Shown here in pieces: positions 1 through 7,516 of a DNA stretch of 56,642 bases; positions within the stretch are counted from its first letter, which is position 1, and the number at the start of each line of letters is the position of its first letter. The notes under the pieces were generated by a model. That model saw only the letters and a list, made by a program, of their open reading frames with translations. It was not told the origin of the DNA and made no database searches. The DNA is from Chloroflexi bacterium OLB14 (GTDB taxonomy: Bacteria; Chloroflexota; Anaerolineae; Anaerolineales; Villigracilaceae). Made by a program: the position numbers and the translations under genes. The DNA lies in NCBI GenBank assembly GCA_001567105.1, contig LMZR01000047.1, positions 1 through 56,642 on the forward strand. Direction: 5' to 3'.

Positions 1-319
1 CGCCTGTTAAATCTGCATGACCTGGTCGCGGAGATGTCATCGGTTCAATGGGTTTATTTTTCCATTTGATGTGATCATCATTTTGCACAAGCATTGCAAT
101 TGGCGCGCCTGTTGTTTCACCTGCCATCACACCACCTAAAATTTGCACAGTATCTTTCTCGATTTTCATTCGTCCGCCAGAGCCATAACCTTGTTGACGG
201 CGTGCAAGTTCTTTGTTGATAATTTCAGTTGTGATGTGAAGTCCTGCGGGCATACCATCTAGGATTGCTGTGAGAGATGGTCCGTGAGATTCACCTGCGG
301 TTAAAAAGCGTAAAGGCAT
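1..319 (-). CDS. aroC: Chorismate synthase, N-terminal part
   Basis: Runs off the left edge, so only the first ~106 residues are present. It converts 5-enolpyruvylshikimate 3-phosphate to chorismate with reduced FMN. The start [16 protein letters not shown] matches the family N-terminus (the GESHG motif binds substrate), followed by a GYGSGGRM segment and a GETTGAPI segment, also family hallmarks. The ATG at 319 is preceded by GGAG, a plausible ribosome binding site. It is the last visible gene of the aromatic operon, 70 bases after aroE, with two repeats in the gap. Confidence 0.96.
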   Translation of the reverse strand, partial: MPLRFLTAGESHGPSLTAILDGMPAGLHITTEIINKELARRQQGYGSGGRMKIEKDTVQILGGVMAGETTGAPIAMLVQNDDHIKWKNKPIEPMTSPRPGHADLTG

Positions 320-330
320 AGGTACTCCGT

Positions 331-402
331 GATGCGTAATGCGTAATTAGTAATTGTGGTCTCGATATGGTTTCGGCTATCGCCTCAACCTACTCGACCA
401 CC
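331..402. repeat. Two interspersed repeats between aroE and aroC
   Basis: 331-355 is a GCGTAATGCGTAATTAG-type short repeat. 356-402 is a hairpin element that begins GTGGTCTCGATA and ends TACTCGACCACC, with inverted arms. The hairpin overlaps the last codons of aroE and supplies its stop. Other hairpin copies lie at 4558-4622, 4658-4705, 7384-7431, 22563-22605, 22652-22700, 29602-29673, 37261-37306 and 49379-49424. Confidence 0.85.
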
Positions 403-1271
403 GTTTGATATAAAATTTCTCTTGGTGGTTTTTTTCCTGTCCAGATTTCAAAGGATAAGGCGGCTTGTTCGATTAACATGCCTAGTCCAGTGGTGGCGTG
501 ATTTCCATTTTGTTTTGCAGATTTGATTAATTTTGTCTCTCTTGGATTGTAGACTAAATCATAAATAAAAATATTTGAAGTCAATGACAAATTTTCAGGT
601 AGTGGAGATTCGTTTATGTTAGGTGTCATGCCGATGGGGGTGGTGTTGATGATTAAGTTGAAAGTTGAAGGTTGAAGGTCTGTAAGGTTGGTAATTGGTA
701 ATTGGTAATTGGTGATGCGTGATGCGTGATTGGGGAAAGATGATGAAATTTCTTTTGCTTGTTCAACTCTTCGGGAGGCAATGGCAACATTCCAGCCATC
801 GTTTAATAAAGCATAAATAACTGCTCTTGCGGAGCCGCCTGCTCCAAGCACAAGAGCAGATTTGTTTACTTGTTTACTTGTTTCCTTGTTTACTAATTTC
901 TTCAGGTCAGTTAAAAACCCCATTGCATCCGTATTATCACCCATTAATTTTTCATCTTTCAAATAAATGGTATTAACTGCTCCAATAGATTTTGCTGTGG
1001 GAGTTAATTCATCTATAAATTCAATTACATTTTGTTTGTGCGGAATGGTGACGTTGAGTCCGTGAATTTGTTTTGCGCGAACTTGGTTGAGGAAATCTTT
1101 CAAGCCTTGTTTATCTTCGGGGTGAATGGGGAATAGCGAATAGTTACCTTCTAAGTCACAAGCCTTTAAGGCGGCAGTGTGAATCTTTGGGGATAGTGAA
1201 TGGCTTAATGGGTAGCCAATGAGTCCGAGTTGGTAATGCGTAATGCGTGATGCGTGATGCATAAAGTTCAT
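390..1271 (-). CDS. aroE: Shikimate dehydrogenase
   Basis: NADPH-dependent reduction of 3-dehydroshikimate to shikimate. Substrate motif SHSLSP at residues 23-28, catalytic Lys in TIPHK (75-79), GDNTDAMGF (111-119) and nucleotide-binding GAGGSARA (143-150) are all intact. The protein is slightly long (293 aa) because repeat-derived residues sit in frame: HHASRITHYQ near the N-terminus (5-14), VNKETSKQVNK (127-137), NHASRITNYQLPITN (181-195) and probably DLQPSTFN (198-205). The last residues TVVE and the TAG stop come from the hairpin repeat at 356-402. There is no clear ribosome binding site; the start ATG lies next to a repeat. Operon gene between aroA and aroC. Confidence 0.95.
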   Translation of the reverse strand: MNFMHHASRITHYQLGLIGYPLSHSLSPKIHTAALKACDLEGNYSLFPIHPEDKQGLKDFLNQVRAKQIHGLNVTIPHKQNVIEFIDELTPTAKSIGAVNTIYLKDEKLMGDNTDAMGFLTDLKKLVNKETSKQVNKSALVLGAGGSARAVIYALLNDGWNVAIASRRVEQAKEISSSFPNHASRITNYQLPITNLTDLQPSTFNLIINTTPIGMTPNINESPLPENLSLTSNIFIYDLVYNPRETKLIKSAKQNGNHATTGLGMLIEQAALSFEIWTGKKPPREILYQTVVE

Positions 1272-1308
1272 AATATTTGTTTACTTGTTTACCTGACTAC
1301 TTGTTTAC
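1272..1308. repeat. TTTACTTG-type short repeat at the aroA/aroE junction
   Basis: A TTTGTTTACTTGTTTAC run continues into the last codons of aroA, so AroA ends KQVVR followed by a repeat-borne TAA. A second copy of the same motif lies inside aroE near 860-895, where it is read as VNKETSKQVNK. Confidence 0.7.
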
Positions 1309-2575
1309 GCAATTCATCCAACACTTCAAAATAATTGGGGAATGTTTTTGAAACGCAGTTTGGGTTTTCAATGGTTACGCCGTCAAAACGTAAACCGATT
1401 AATGAGAATGCCATTGCCATGCGATGATCGTTATACGTTTGAATGGTGGCAGGTTTGAAATTTTGACATGGATAAATCGTCATGCCGTCTTGATGTTCTT
1501 CCACTTGCACGCCTAATCTTTTTAATTCAGTACAGGTAGCAGAGACTCTATCTGTTTCTTTGACTCGAGCAGATGCAATTCCTCTAATTCGGGTTGGTGA
1601 ATTTGCAAAAGGGGCAATGACTGCTAACGTTTGAGCAGTGTCTGGGATGTCGCGCATGTCTATGTCAATACCGACGATGGACGATCCCTGCGGGCGATTG
1701 ACGATGATTGAATTATTTGCTTCTTTAACTATGCAACCCATTTGAGTTAATACATCTAAAAATTTAATGTCACCTTGTTTGGAGTTTTTGGAAATATTTT
1801 CCACTCTAACACTTCCGCCACAAATTGCAGGTGCGGCGAAAAAATAAGAAGCGGCAGAGGCATCGGATTCGATTTGGTAATTAGTAATTGGTAATTGGTA
1901 ATTCGTAATTGGGATTTTGAAAGATTGATATGCTTGTCTTTCAATTTCAACGCCAAAGTCTTTCATGATTTCAATAGTCATATCCACATAGGGCTTGGAA
2001 TTTAATTCGGTGATCAATTCAATTTCAATTGGGGATTTAGCATACGGCGCAACCATCAATAAGGCTGATAAAAATTGACTGGAGATATTGCCTGCAACTT
2101 TTGTTTTGCCGCCAGGTAAACCTCTAGCAGAAATTTTTACAGGCGGGCAATTGTTTTTCGATTCAATATTTACGCCAAGTTGTCTTAATGAAACAATCAA
2201 GTCTCCAATTGGGCGTTCACGCATTCTTGCATCGCCATCAATTATATATTCGCCGTTTGCTAAAGTTAAAAAAGCGGATAAGAATCTTGCGGCAGTGCCA
2301 GCGTTGCCAATAAATAATTCTGCTTTTTGAGATGGAATTTTTCCGCCAAGTCCATTAACTATCATTTTATGATTTGTTTCATCAAGTTGAATGTCAAAGC
2401 CTAATGTTTGTAAAGCCTGAGCAAAATATTTTGAATCATCTGAAAACAAAGCATTGGTTAATGTTGTTTTTCCATTTGCAAGTGATGCAATCAATAAAGC
2501 ACGATTGGTCAATGACTTGGAGCCAGGAACGTTTACGCTTGTAATGAGTGGATGATTAATTGGAATAATTTTCAT
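1289..2575 (-). CDS. aroA: 3-phosphoshikimate 1-carboxyvinyltransferase (EPSP synthase)
   Basis: Transfers enolpyruvate from PEP to shikimate 3-phosphate. Seen: PGSKSLTNRALL (17-28), GNAGTAARFL (90-99), RERPIGDL (119-126), the SSQFLSALLM block (165-174), KETDR near residue 344 and NDHRMAM near 384. Length 428 is normal. Residues 221-234 (IPITNYQLPITNYQ) are encoded by a GGTAATTGGTAATT-type repeat at 1874-1915, read in frame just before the conserved ESDASAASYFF block. The gene follows tyrA by 21 bases of repeat, without a clear ribosome binding site. Confidence 0.97.
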   Translation of the reverse strand: MKIIPINHPLITSVNVPGSKSLTNRALLIASLANGKTTLTNALFSDDSKYFAQALQTLGFDIQLDETNHKMIVNGLGGKIPSQKAELFIGNAGTAARFLSAFLTLANGEYIIDGDARMRERPIGDLIVSLRQLGVNIESKNNCPPVKISARGLPGGKTKVAGNISSQFLSALLMVAPYAKSPIEIELITELNSKPYVDMTIEIMKDFGVEIERQAYQSFKIPITNYQLPITNYQIESDASAASYFFAAPAICGGSVRVENISKNSKQGDIKFLDVLTQMGCIVKEANNSIIVNRPQGSSIVGIDIDMRDIPDTAQTLAVIAPFANSPTRIRGIASARVKETDRVSATCTELKRLGVQVEEHQDGMTIYPCQNFKPATIQTYNDHRMAMAFSLIGLRFDGVTIENPNCVSKTFPNYFEVLDELRKQVVR

Positions 2576-2598
2576 TAGGTAATTGGTAGTTAGTAATT
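2576..2598. repeat. GGTAATTGGTAGTTAGTAATT repeat in tyrA-aroA gap
   Basis: The whole tyrA-aroA spacer consists of this repeat. It takes the place of a ribosome binding site for aroA, and the C-terminal residues of TyrA just upstream also look repeat-derived. Confidence 0.7.
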
Positions 2599-3496
2599 AA
2601 AGACTGGAAATTGGAGAATTTTTTGTTATTTCTTGATAAGAAAATCGAGTCTGATTTAATAATTCTTCCAACCGAGCATAATTTTCATTTTGTAAATTTT
2701 CTTCAATTTCATTTAACGAAGCACGAAAGGATTGAATGGCTTGCATAACATTTTCTTTATTTGACTGCAAAATTCCCAACATGATATGTGATGGTGTGCC
2801 TGCAAGCCGTGAGGTGGAGCGAAAACCTGGTCCAATAAAATTTATAAATTCTTTTGGTAATGTTTGTGCTAAAGCAGAAGAAAGTAAAAATGGAAGATGA
2901 CTTGTAAACGCTAAAGCCTGATCATGTTCTTCAGCAGACATTTCAATACAGGTTGCACCAACAGCAGAGATAATTTGTTTTACAGCAGATTTTGCATTTT
3001 GCGTTGTTCGTTTGGTGGGTGTAATCACAAACGGCGCAGATTGATATAAATTTGCATCGGCATTTTGCAAGCCAAGTTTTTCTTTTCCACAAATGGGATG
3101 TGCGCCGATAACTTCAAAATTTTCTGGCAATTGATTCATAGCTTCAACGATTGAATTTTTTGTTGAGCCCAAATCTATCAATATACATTTATGTTTAATA
3201 AAGGATGGCAGTGTTGGAATGATATCTAAAATAATATTGACAGGTGTTGCTAAAATTAAAACATCAACCCTCACCCCTAGCCCCTCTCCTAAATTGGGAG
3301 AGGGGAATGTTGAGGCGAAATCAACGGTTTGGGTAGCAAGACCAACTTCAAGCGTGGGAAGATGCGTGTCAAATCCAAAAAGCGAATCACATTTTCCTTT
3401 CAAGGCTTTTGCCAGCGAGCCACCCATCAAGCCTAATCCAACAATTCCTATTTTTGCATTTTGTAATTGAAAGCCATCCTCCATTTGATTTACCAT
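2597..3496 (-). CDS. tyrA: Prephenate dehydrogenase
   Basis: NAD(P)-dependent oxidative decarboxylation of prephenate in tyrosine synthesis. The Rossmann motif GIVGLGLMGGSLAKAL is at 17-32, and the signature GAHPICGKEKLG (about 130-143) and the helical C-terminal half with PGFRSTSRLA fit the family. Residues 63-77 (TFPSPNLGEGLGVRV) are encoded by a CCCCTCTCC...GGGAGAGGGG palindrome, inserted in frame between VDFAS and DVLILATPV. The start overlaps the stop of the DAHP synthase gene; a second ATG four codons downstream is also possible. No ACT domain is visible. Confidence 0.94.
   Translation of the reverse strand: MVNQMEDGFQLQNAKIGIVGLGLMGGSLAKALKGKCDSLFGFDTHLPTLEVGLATQTVDFASTFPSPNLGEGLGVRVDVLILATPVNIILDIIPTLPSFIKHKCILIDLGSTKNSIVEAMNQLPENFEVIGAHPICGKEKLGLQNADANLYQSAPFVITPTKRTTQNAKSAVKQIISAVGATCIEMSAEEHDQALAFTSHLPFLLSSALAQTLPKEFINFIGPGFRSTSRLAGTPSHIMLGILQSNKENVMQAIQSFRASLNEIEENLQNENYARLEELLNQTRFSYQEITKNSPISSL
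3267..3309. repeat. CCCCTCTCC palindrome inside tyrA
   Basis: Core inverted repeat at 3281-3305 with flanking CCTCACCCCTAG. The same family occurs at 5104-5145 between the attenuator and aroH, and at 42306-42346 inside a glycosyltransferase. Two of the three copies are in coding sequence and read in frame. Confidence 0.85.
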
Positions 3497-4536
3497 CCAG
3501 CTTTGACTGGTTTATGAATGGGTGCAATTTGACGACCCATCGCTTCTGCAATTGCTTTTACTTGGTTCACCATCTCGACAAATTTTTCTGGCTTGAGCGA
3601 TTGCTTGCCATCCGAAACTGCTTTAGATGGTTCGGGATGCACTTCAACGACGAGACCATCTGCCCCAGCCGCAATTGCCGCGCGTGCAATCGGTGTGACA
3701 TAATCAACATGACCCGTTGCATGTGATGGATCCAGAATGACTGGTAGATGTGTTAAATTTTTCAAAACAGGAATTGCATTGATATCTGTTGTGTTGCGCG
3801 TGGATGTTTCAAATGTGCGAATGCCGCGCTCGCATAAAATAACTTGTTTGTTGCCACCTGCTAAAAGATATTCAGCAGACATGAGCAGTTCTTCAATGGT
3901 TGCAGATAAACCACGTTTGAGCAAAATTGTTTTTCTGGTTTCACCTAAGGCGCGCAAGAGATTAAAGTTTTGCATGTTGCGTGCGCCCACTTGAAAGACA
4001 TCAACATAATCAAGCATGAGTTCAAGTTGCGTTTGTGACATAATTTCAACAACGATAGGCATACCAGTTTGTTCGCGTGCTTCGGCGAGATGTTTCAAAC
4101 CTTCTTCACCTAAACCTTGAAATGAATAAGGTGATGTACGAGGTTTGAACACGCCACCACGCAAAGCATTTGCTCCTGCTTCACGCACGGCATGAGCCGT
4201 TTCTAAAATTTGACTTTTCGATTCAACTGCACAGGGTCCAGCGATTAAAACAATATCATCACCACCGACATTGAAACCGTCAATTGGGAAAACTGAATTT
4301 TCAGGATGCACTTGACGTGAACCAAGTTTGAATGGTTGTGAAATTCTTTTCACGCTTTCGACTCCATCCAAAACTTCAAATGGATCTAATGATGAAATAT
4401 GAAATTCACCCACCGCGGCGACGATGGCTGTTTCTACACCATAAGTGATATGTGGCGTTAATCCATTTGACTTGACCACTGCGATTACTCCTTCCAATTG
4501 TTGTGGTGTGTAGTTTTGTTTCATTACGATAATCAT
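3490..4536 (-). CDS. aroF: 3-deoxy-7-phosphoheptulonate synthase (DAHP synthase, type I beta)
   Basis: First step of the shikimate pathway: PEP plus erythrose 4-phosphate. Residues 1-70 form the ferredoxin-like regulatory domain typical of the Thermotoga/Bacillus class. The barrel follows with IAGPCAVES (98-106), GANALRGGVFKPRTSPYSF (119-137), the metal ligands in LCERGIRTFE and DPSHATGH, and EVHPEPSKA near the C-terminus. The start at 4536 follows GGAGAAAT. The gene lies directly after chorismate mutase; the two activities are fused or paired in many bacteria. Confidence 0.96.
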   Translation of the reverse strand: MIIVMKQNYTPQQLEGVIAVVKSNGLTPHITYGVETAIVAAVGEFHISSLDPFEVLDGVESVKRISQPFKLGSRQVHPENSVFPIDGFNVGGDDIVLIAGPCAVESKSQILETAHAVREAGANALRGGVFKPRTSPYSFQGLGEEGLKHLAEAREQTGMPIVVEIMSQTQLELMLDYVDVFQVGARNMQNFNLLRALGETRKTILLKRGLSATIEELLMSAEYLLAGGNKQVILCERGIRTFETSTRNTTDINAIPVLKNLTHLPVILDPSHATGHVDYVTPIARAAIAAGADGLVVEVHPEPSKAVSDGKQSLKPEKFVEMVNQVKAIAEAMGRQIAPIHKPVKAGW

Positions 4537-4557
4537 TGTGATTTCTCCTATATATTC

Positions 4558-4705
4558 GGTGGTCGAGTAGTCGCGCTTGGTTGTCGAGTTTATCGAGACA
4601 CTTTGCGACGTATCGAGACCACAAGTTTATAAAATAATTTTTTGTTTACAAGTTACTGGTGATCTCGATACGACATTCGCTATCGCTCATGCCTACTCGA
4701 CCACC
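4558..4705. repeat. Two GGTGGTCGAG/CTCGACCACC hairpin repeats
   Basis: Copies at 4558-4622 and 4658-4705 face each other in the aroH to DAHP synthase gap, making a large imperfect inverted structure inside the operon transcript. The first contains an internal TCGAG...CTCGA duplication. Confidence 0.8.
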
Positions 4706-4712
4706 GAGTTTT

Positions 4713-5084
4713 TCACTGCGCCGCAACCAAATCAGGTCTTAACTTGACTGCATCGCGTAAATACACGTGTGTGATTTCATTTTGCGGAAGTTCTGTATTC
4801 CAATGTACTAAAACGCGAATCACTCTCGGCAAACTGTTAGGTACTGGAATTTCTCTGGCACACATCATTGGCACAAGTCCCCAACCCATTTCTCTGGCGG
4901 CTTGAGCAGGGAATGTAGAATTCAAATCAGCGGTGACTGTAAAGATAGCACTGCCAACATCTTCGGGTTTCATATCTTTATTCTCATTCAAAATTTCTTC
5001 AAGCAATTCACGCGTGGCTTGCAGAATCAAATCAGGTTGGTCGGCTGGTACAGTTGTTGCTCCACGAATTCCACGAGTTGACAT
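4713..5084 (-). CDS. aroH: Chorismate mutase, AroH type
   Basis: Rearranges chorismate to prephenate. The 123-residue length and motifs RGIRGATTVPADQ (4-16), the IFTVTADLNSTFPAQAAREMGW block and the C-terminal VYLRDAVKLRPDL are those of the Bacillus AroH trimeric class; the active-site Arg of RGIRGATT, the Cys in MMCARE and the YLRDA Arg are present. AAGGAG lies a few bases before the ATG. It is the first structural gene of the operon, downstream of the leader peptide and terminator. Confidence 0.95.
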   Translation of the reverse strand: MSTRGIRGATTVPADQPDLILQATRELLEEILNENKDMKPEDVGSAIFTVTADLNSTFPAQAAREMGWGLVPMMCAREIPVPNSLPRVIRVLVHWNTELPQNEITHVYLRDAVKLRPDLVAAQ

Positions 5085-5103
5085 AAAAATTTCTCCTTAA
5101 GAT

Positions 5104-5145
5104 TCCCCTCTCCCTCTTAGGGAGAGGGGTTAGGGGTGAGGGTAA
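5104..5145. repeat. CCCCTCTCCC/GGGAGAGGGG palindrome before aroH
   Basis: Perfect palindromic core at 5104-5129 plus a TTAGGGGTGAGGG tail. It sits between the attenuator terminator and the aroH ribosome binding site, so it is part of the read-through mRNA only. Confidence 0.85.
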
Positions 5146-5178
5146 CAAAAAAGAGCGAGACCGTGTGGTCTCGCTCTT
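5143..5178 (-). terminator. Attenuator terminator of the aromatic operon
   Basis: On the minus strand, a perfect 12-bp stem (AAGAGCGAGACC / GGTCTCGCTCTT) with a 4-base loop runs straight into TTTTTTG. It lies between the leader peptide and aroH, that is, before the first structural gene, where a terminator only makes sense as an attenuator. The 5' arm contains AGCGAG, which can also pair with CTCGCT in leader codons 5-7. Confidence 0.85.
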
Positions 5179-5205
5179 CATGTAAACAAAATTATCTGTG
5201 TCTAC

Positions 5206-5283
5206 TTAAGCGTCGCCAACGGCAACCGAATTTCGGAAACCGTAAAAATAAAAGAAAGCAAACCAGCGAGTAGACTTAATCAT
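5206..5283 (-). CDS. Aromatic-rich leader peptide, 25 residues
   Basis: ATG at 5283, TAA at 5206-5208. Residues 7-16 read WFAFFYFYGF: eight aromatic residues in ten (five Phe, two Tyr, one Trp). It starts about 11 bases after a -10 box and ends 28 bases before the terminator stem. This is the arrangement of pheA/trp-type leader peptides, in which ribosome stalling at aromatic codons prevents terminator formation. It precedes the whole chorismate-to-Phe/Tyr gene set. The function is inferred from sequence and position; I know of no named equivalent. There is no Shine-Dalgarno sequence and almost no 5' untranslated region. Confidence 0.8.
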   Translation of the reverse strand: MIKSTRWFAFFYFYGFRNSVAVGDA

Positions 5284-5293
5284 GTTGGGCGAT

Positions 5294-5322
5294 ATTCTAT
5301 GCAAGGGTTGGGATTACGTCAA
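5294..5322 (-). promoter_or_regulatory. Promoter of the aromatic operon
   Basis: On the minus strand: TTGACG (5322-5317), 17-base spacer, TAGAAT (5299-5294). The match to the sigma-70-type consensus is close and the spacing ideal. The expected start of transcription near 5287 is only a few bases before the leader peptide ATG. Confidence 0.8.
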
Positions 5323-5392
5323 GGGTGGATTTTTGTTTTCATAGATACATTCCTACTTACTTACAAAATCATAACTCCCTGCATAACACAAG

Positions 5393-5398
5393 TATAAT
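5393..5398 (+). promoter_or_regulatory. -10 box of coaBC, leaderless type
   Basis: TATAAT ends 8 bases before the coaBC ATG at 5407, and there is no Shine-Dalgarno sequence. Transcription would start at or next to the ATG. No good -35 box is visible. Confidence 0.55.
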
Positions 5399-5406
5399 CA
5401 CCATGT

Positions 5407-6613
5407 ATGACTATTCTTACCAACAAAAACATTTTGCTTGGGGTTACAGGGTCTATTGCATCGTACAAAGCGGCAGACCTCGCTTCCAAATTAACGCAAG
5501 CAGGTGCAAACGTAAACGTCATCTTAACCAACGCGGCAGAAAAATTTATCACTCCACTCACCTTTCAATCCGTTACAGGTCACACAGCCTATACCGATAA
5601 AGATTTATGGGGCGCTGAAGGTCATGTACTGCATGTGCAACTCGGCAAGCAAGCCGATTTAATCGTCATCGCGCCTTGCACTGCCAACACAATGGCAAAA
5701 CTCGCACACGGCTTATCAGATGATTTATTATCAGTGACGTGTCTTACATCCACAGCAGATATTTTGATTGCGCCTGCAATGGATGGTGGGATGTATGATC
5801 ATGTAGCCACGCAAGAGAATTTATCAACGCTTCTGACTCGCGGAGTGTTGGTTGCTGGACCTACAACTGGGCATCTCGCTTCGGGCTTATCTGGCAAAGG
5901 ACGAATGCTAGAGACATCTGAACTTTTAGGTCACATTAGAATTGCACTTGCAAAACATGGGAAATTAAAAAATAAAAAAATTATCGTCACTGCTGGTGGA
6001 ACACAAGAAGCCATTGACCCTGTGCGTGTCATAACGAATCATTCCAGTGGAAAACAAGGTTATGCACTTGCACAATCCGCAATTGATTTGGGTGCAGAAG
6101 TGACGTTAATCACCACGCCCACAGCATTGACTCCACCAGTAGGTGCGAAAGTTATCCACGTCAAAAGCGTGCTGGATATGTTAGAAGCACTATCAAATGA
6201 AAGTGCAGATGCGTTAATCATGTCTGCTGCGGCGGCGGATTTTAGACCAAAACATGTTGCTAAAGAAAAAATCAAAAAGCGTGATGGTATTCCGCACATA
6301 GAGCTTGAAGTAGCACCTGATATCTTGAAAACGGTAACAGCTAACAGGTCAGATAAGAAGCGGTATAAAATAGTGGTGGGGTTCGCGGCTGAGAGTCAAG
6401 ACCTTTTAGAAAATGCGTCTGACAAGTTAAAATCAAAAGGATTGGATTTTATCGCCGCTAATGATATAACATCTAATGACGCGGGTTTTGCAGTAGATAC
6501 GAATCGAATCACGTTGTTGTTTGCGGATGGAAAAAAAGAAGCATTGCCATTGTTGAGTAAAAGTGAAGTGGCAGAAAAAAATTTTAGAACACGTTGCAAG
6601 ATTGTTGGAGTGA
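5407..6613 (+). CDS. coaBC: Bifunctional phosphopantothenoylcysteine decarboxylase / phosphopantothenate-cysteine ligase (one frameshift)
   Basis: Two steps of coenzyme A synthesis. The CoaC flavoprotein domain (about 6-175) has GSIASYKAADL, the catalytic His in EGHVLHVQL (His76) and APCTANTMAKLA. The CoaB domain has VTAGGTQEAIDPVR, NHSSGKQGYALA and EKIKKRDG. The usual CoaC residues of PAMN and LACG appear as PAMD (126) and LASG (Ser159). The frame is broken at A7 (6575-6581): with six A the end becomes EKILEHVARLLE and a TGA at 6611-6613, one base before the next ATG. As printed, the frame runs on to 6630. Probably an assembly error. Confidence 0.93.
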
Positions 6614-6614
6614 T

Positions 6615-7346
6615 ATGCGAATTTTGGTGATGTCTGATATTCATGGAAATCACACAGCCTTAGAAGCTGTATTGAAAGATGCAGGCAGTGTAGATGAAAC
6701 TTGGTGCTTGGGGGATTTGGTGGGTTATGGACCAGACCCAAATGCCGTAGTGGAAGAGATTCGAGAAATAAAGAATTTAACTTGTTTGATGGGCAACCAT
6801 GATGTGGCGGTGATTGGCAAAATGCCGTTGGAAACTTTTAACGGTGATGCAAGGCGTTCGTTGGCGTATCATGAAAAAGTTTTATCTGCTAGCAATATGG
6901 ATTATTTGCGTGCTTTACCAAGTAAGCCAAAAGTGCGTGGTGATGCAACCATCGTGCATGGCAGTCCGCGTGACCCATTATGGGAATATATTTTGAATGC
7001 TGTGACTGCTCGAATTAATTTTGATTATTTTGAGACACCATGGTGTTTTATTGGGCATACACATATTCAAAGTGTTTTTGTGAAAATTGGTGATAGTGAA
7101 AGGGTTTATTTAGAACAAACTATTCCAAACGAAGTGATTCAATTAGAACCAAAGTTAATTTTAAATCCTGGTTCGGTGGGGCAACCACGAGATCGCGACC
7201 CACGCGCGGCATACGCGATTTACGATACTGAAGCAAAAACATGGATTCCTAAACGAGTGGCATACAATATAAAAGAAGTGCAAGAACGAATCCGTGCGGC
7301 AGGCTTGCCAGAAAAACACGCTGTGCGAATTGGTGAGGGGTGGTAA
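6615..7346 (+). CDS. Calcineurin-like metallophosphoesterase, YfcE/MJ0936-like
   Basis: Probable phosphodiesterase or phosphatase with a dinuclear metal site. Metal motifs are seen in order: SDIHGNHTALEAV (8-20), GDLVGYGPDPNAV (about 35-47), GNHD (about 61-64), VHGSP, and GHTH followed by NPGSVGQPRDRDPRAAY, the typical ending of this subgroup. I chose the ATG at 6615, one base after the restored coaBC stop, over an upstream ATG that would include coaBC sequence. Substrate unknown. Confidence 0.9.
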   Translation: MRILVMSDIHGNHTALEAVLKDAGSVDETWCLGDLVGYGPDPNAVVEEIREIKNLTCLMGNHDVAVIGKMPLETFNGDARRSLAYHEKVLSASNMDYLRALPSKPKVRGDATIVHGSPRDPLWEYILNAVTARINFDYFETPWCFIGHTHIQSVFVKIGDSERVYLEQTIPNEVIQLEPKLILNPGSVGQPRDRDPRAAYAIYDTEAKTWIPKRVAYNIKEVQERIRAAGLPEKHAVRIGEGW

Positions 7347-7354
7347 ATCCGATT

Positions 7355-7445
7355 TACGATTTACGATTTTTTGATTGACGATTGGTGGTCGAGTAGTCGC
7401 GCTTTTGTTCTTTGCGACGTATCGAGACCACAATTTACGATTGAA
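7355..7445. repeat. TTTACGATT repeat plus GGTGGTCGAG hairpin
   Basis: 7355-7382 and 7432-7445 are TTTACGATT-type short repeats, split by a copy of the hairpin repeat at 7384-7431. One element therefore seems to have gone into another. Confidence 0.7.
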
Positions 7446-7516
7446 AGCGGGAACATATTAATTAGTCTTGTCGTCCTTTTGGTAGAGAAAATTGCCAAAT
7501 AAAAGGAGAAGAGAAA

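Noticed and set aside
3219..3994. Open frames opposite tyrA and DAHP synthase
   Set aside because: Antisense shadows of well-supported genes with no family motif.
5085..5290. T-box or other riboswitch before aroH
   Set aside because: No T-box sequence or specifier-loop structure is seen, while a leader peptide plus terminator explains the region.
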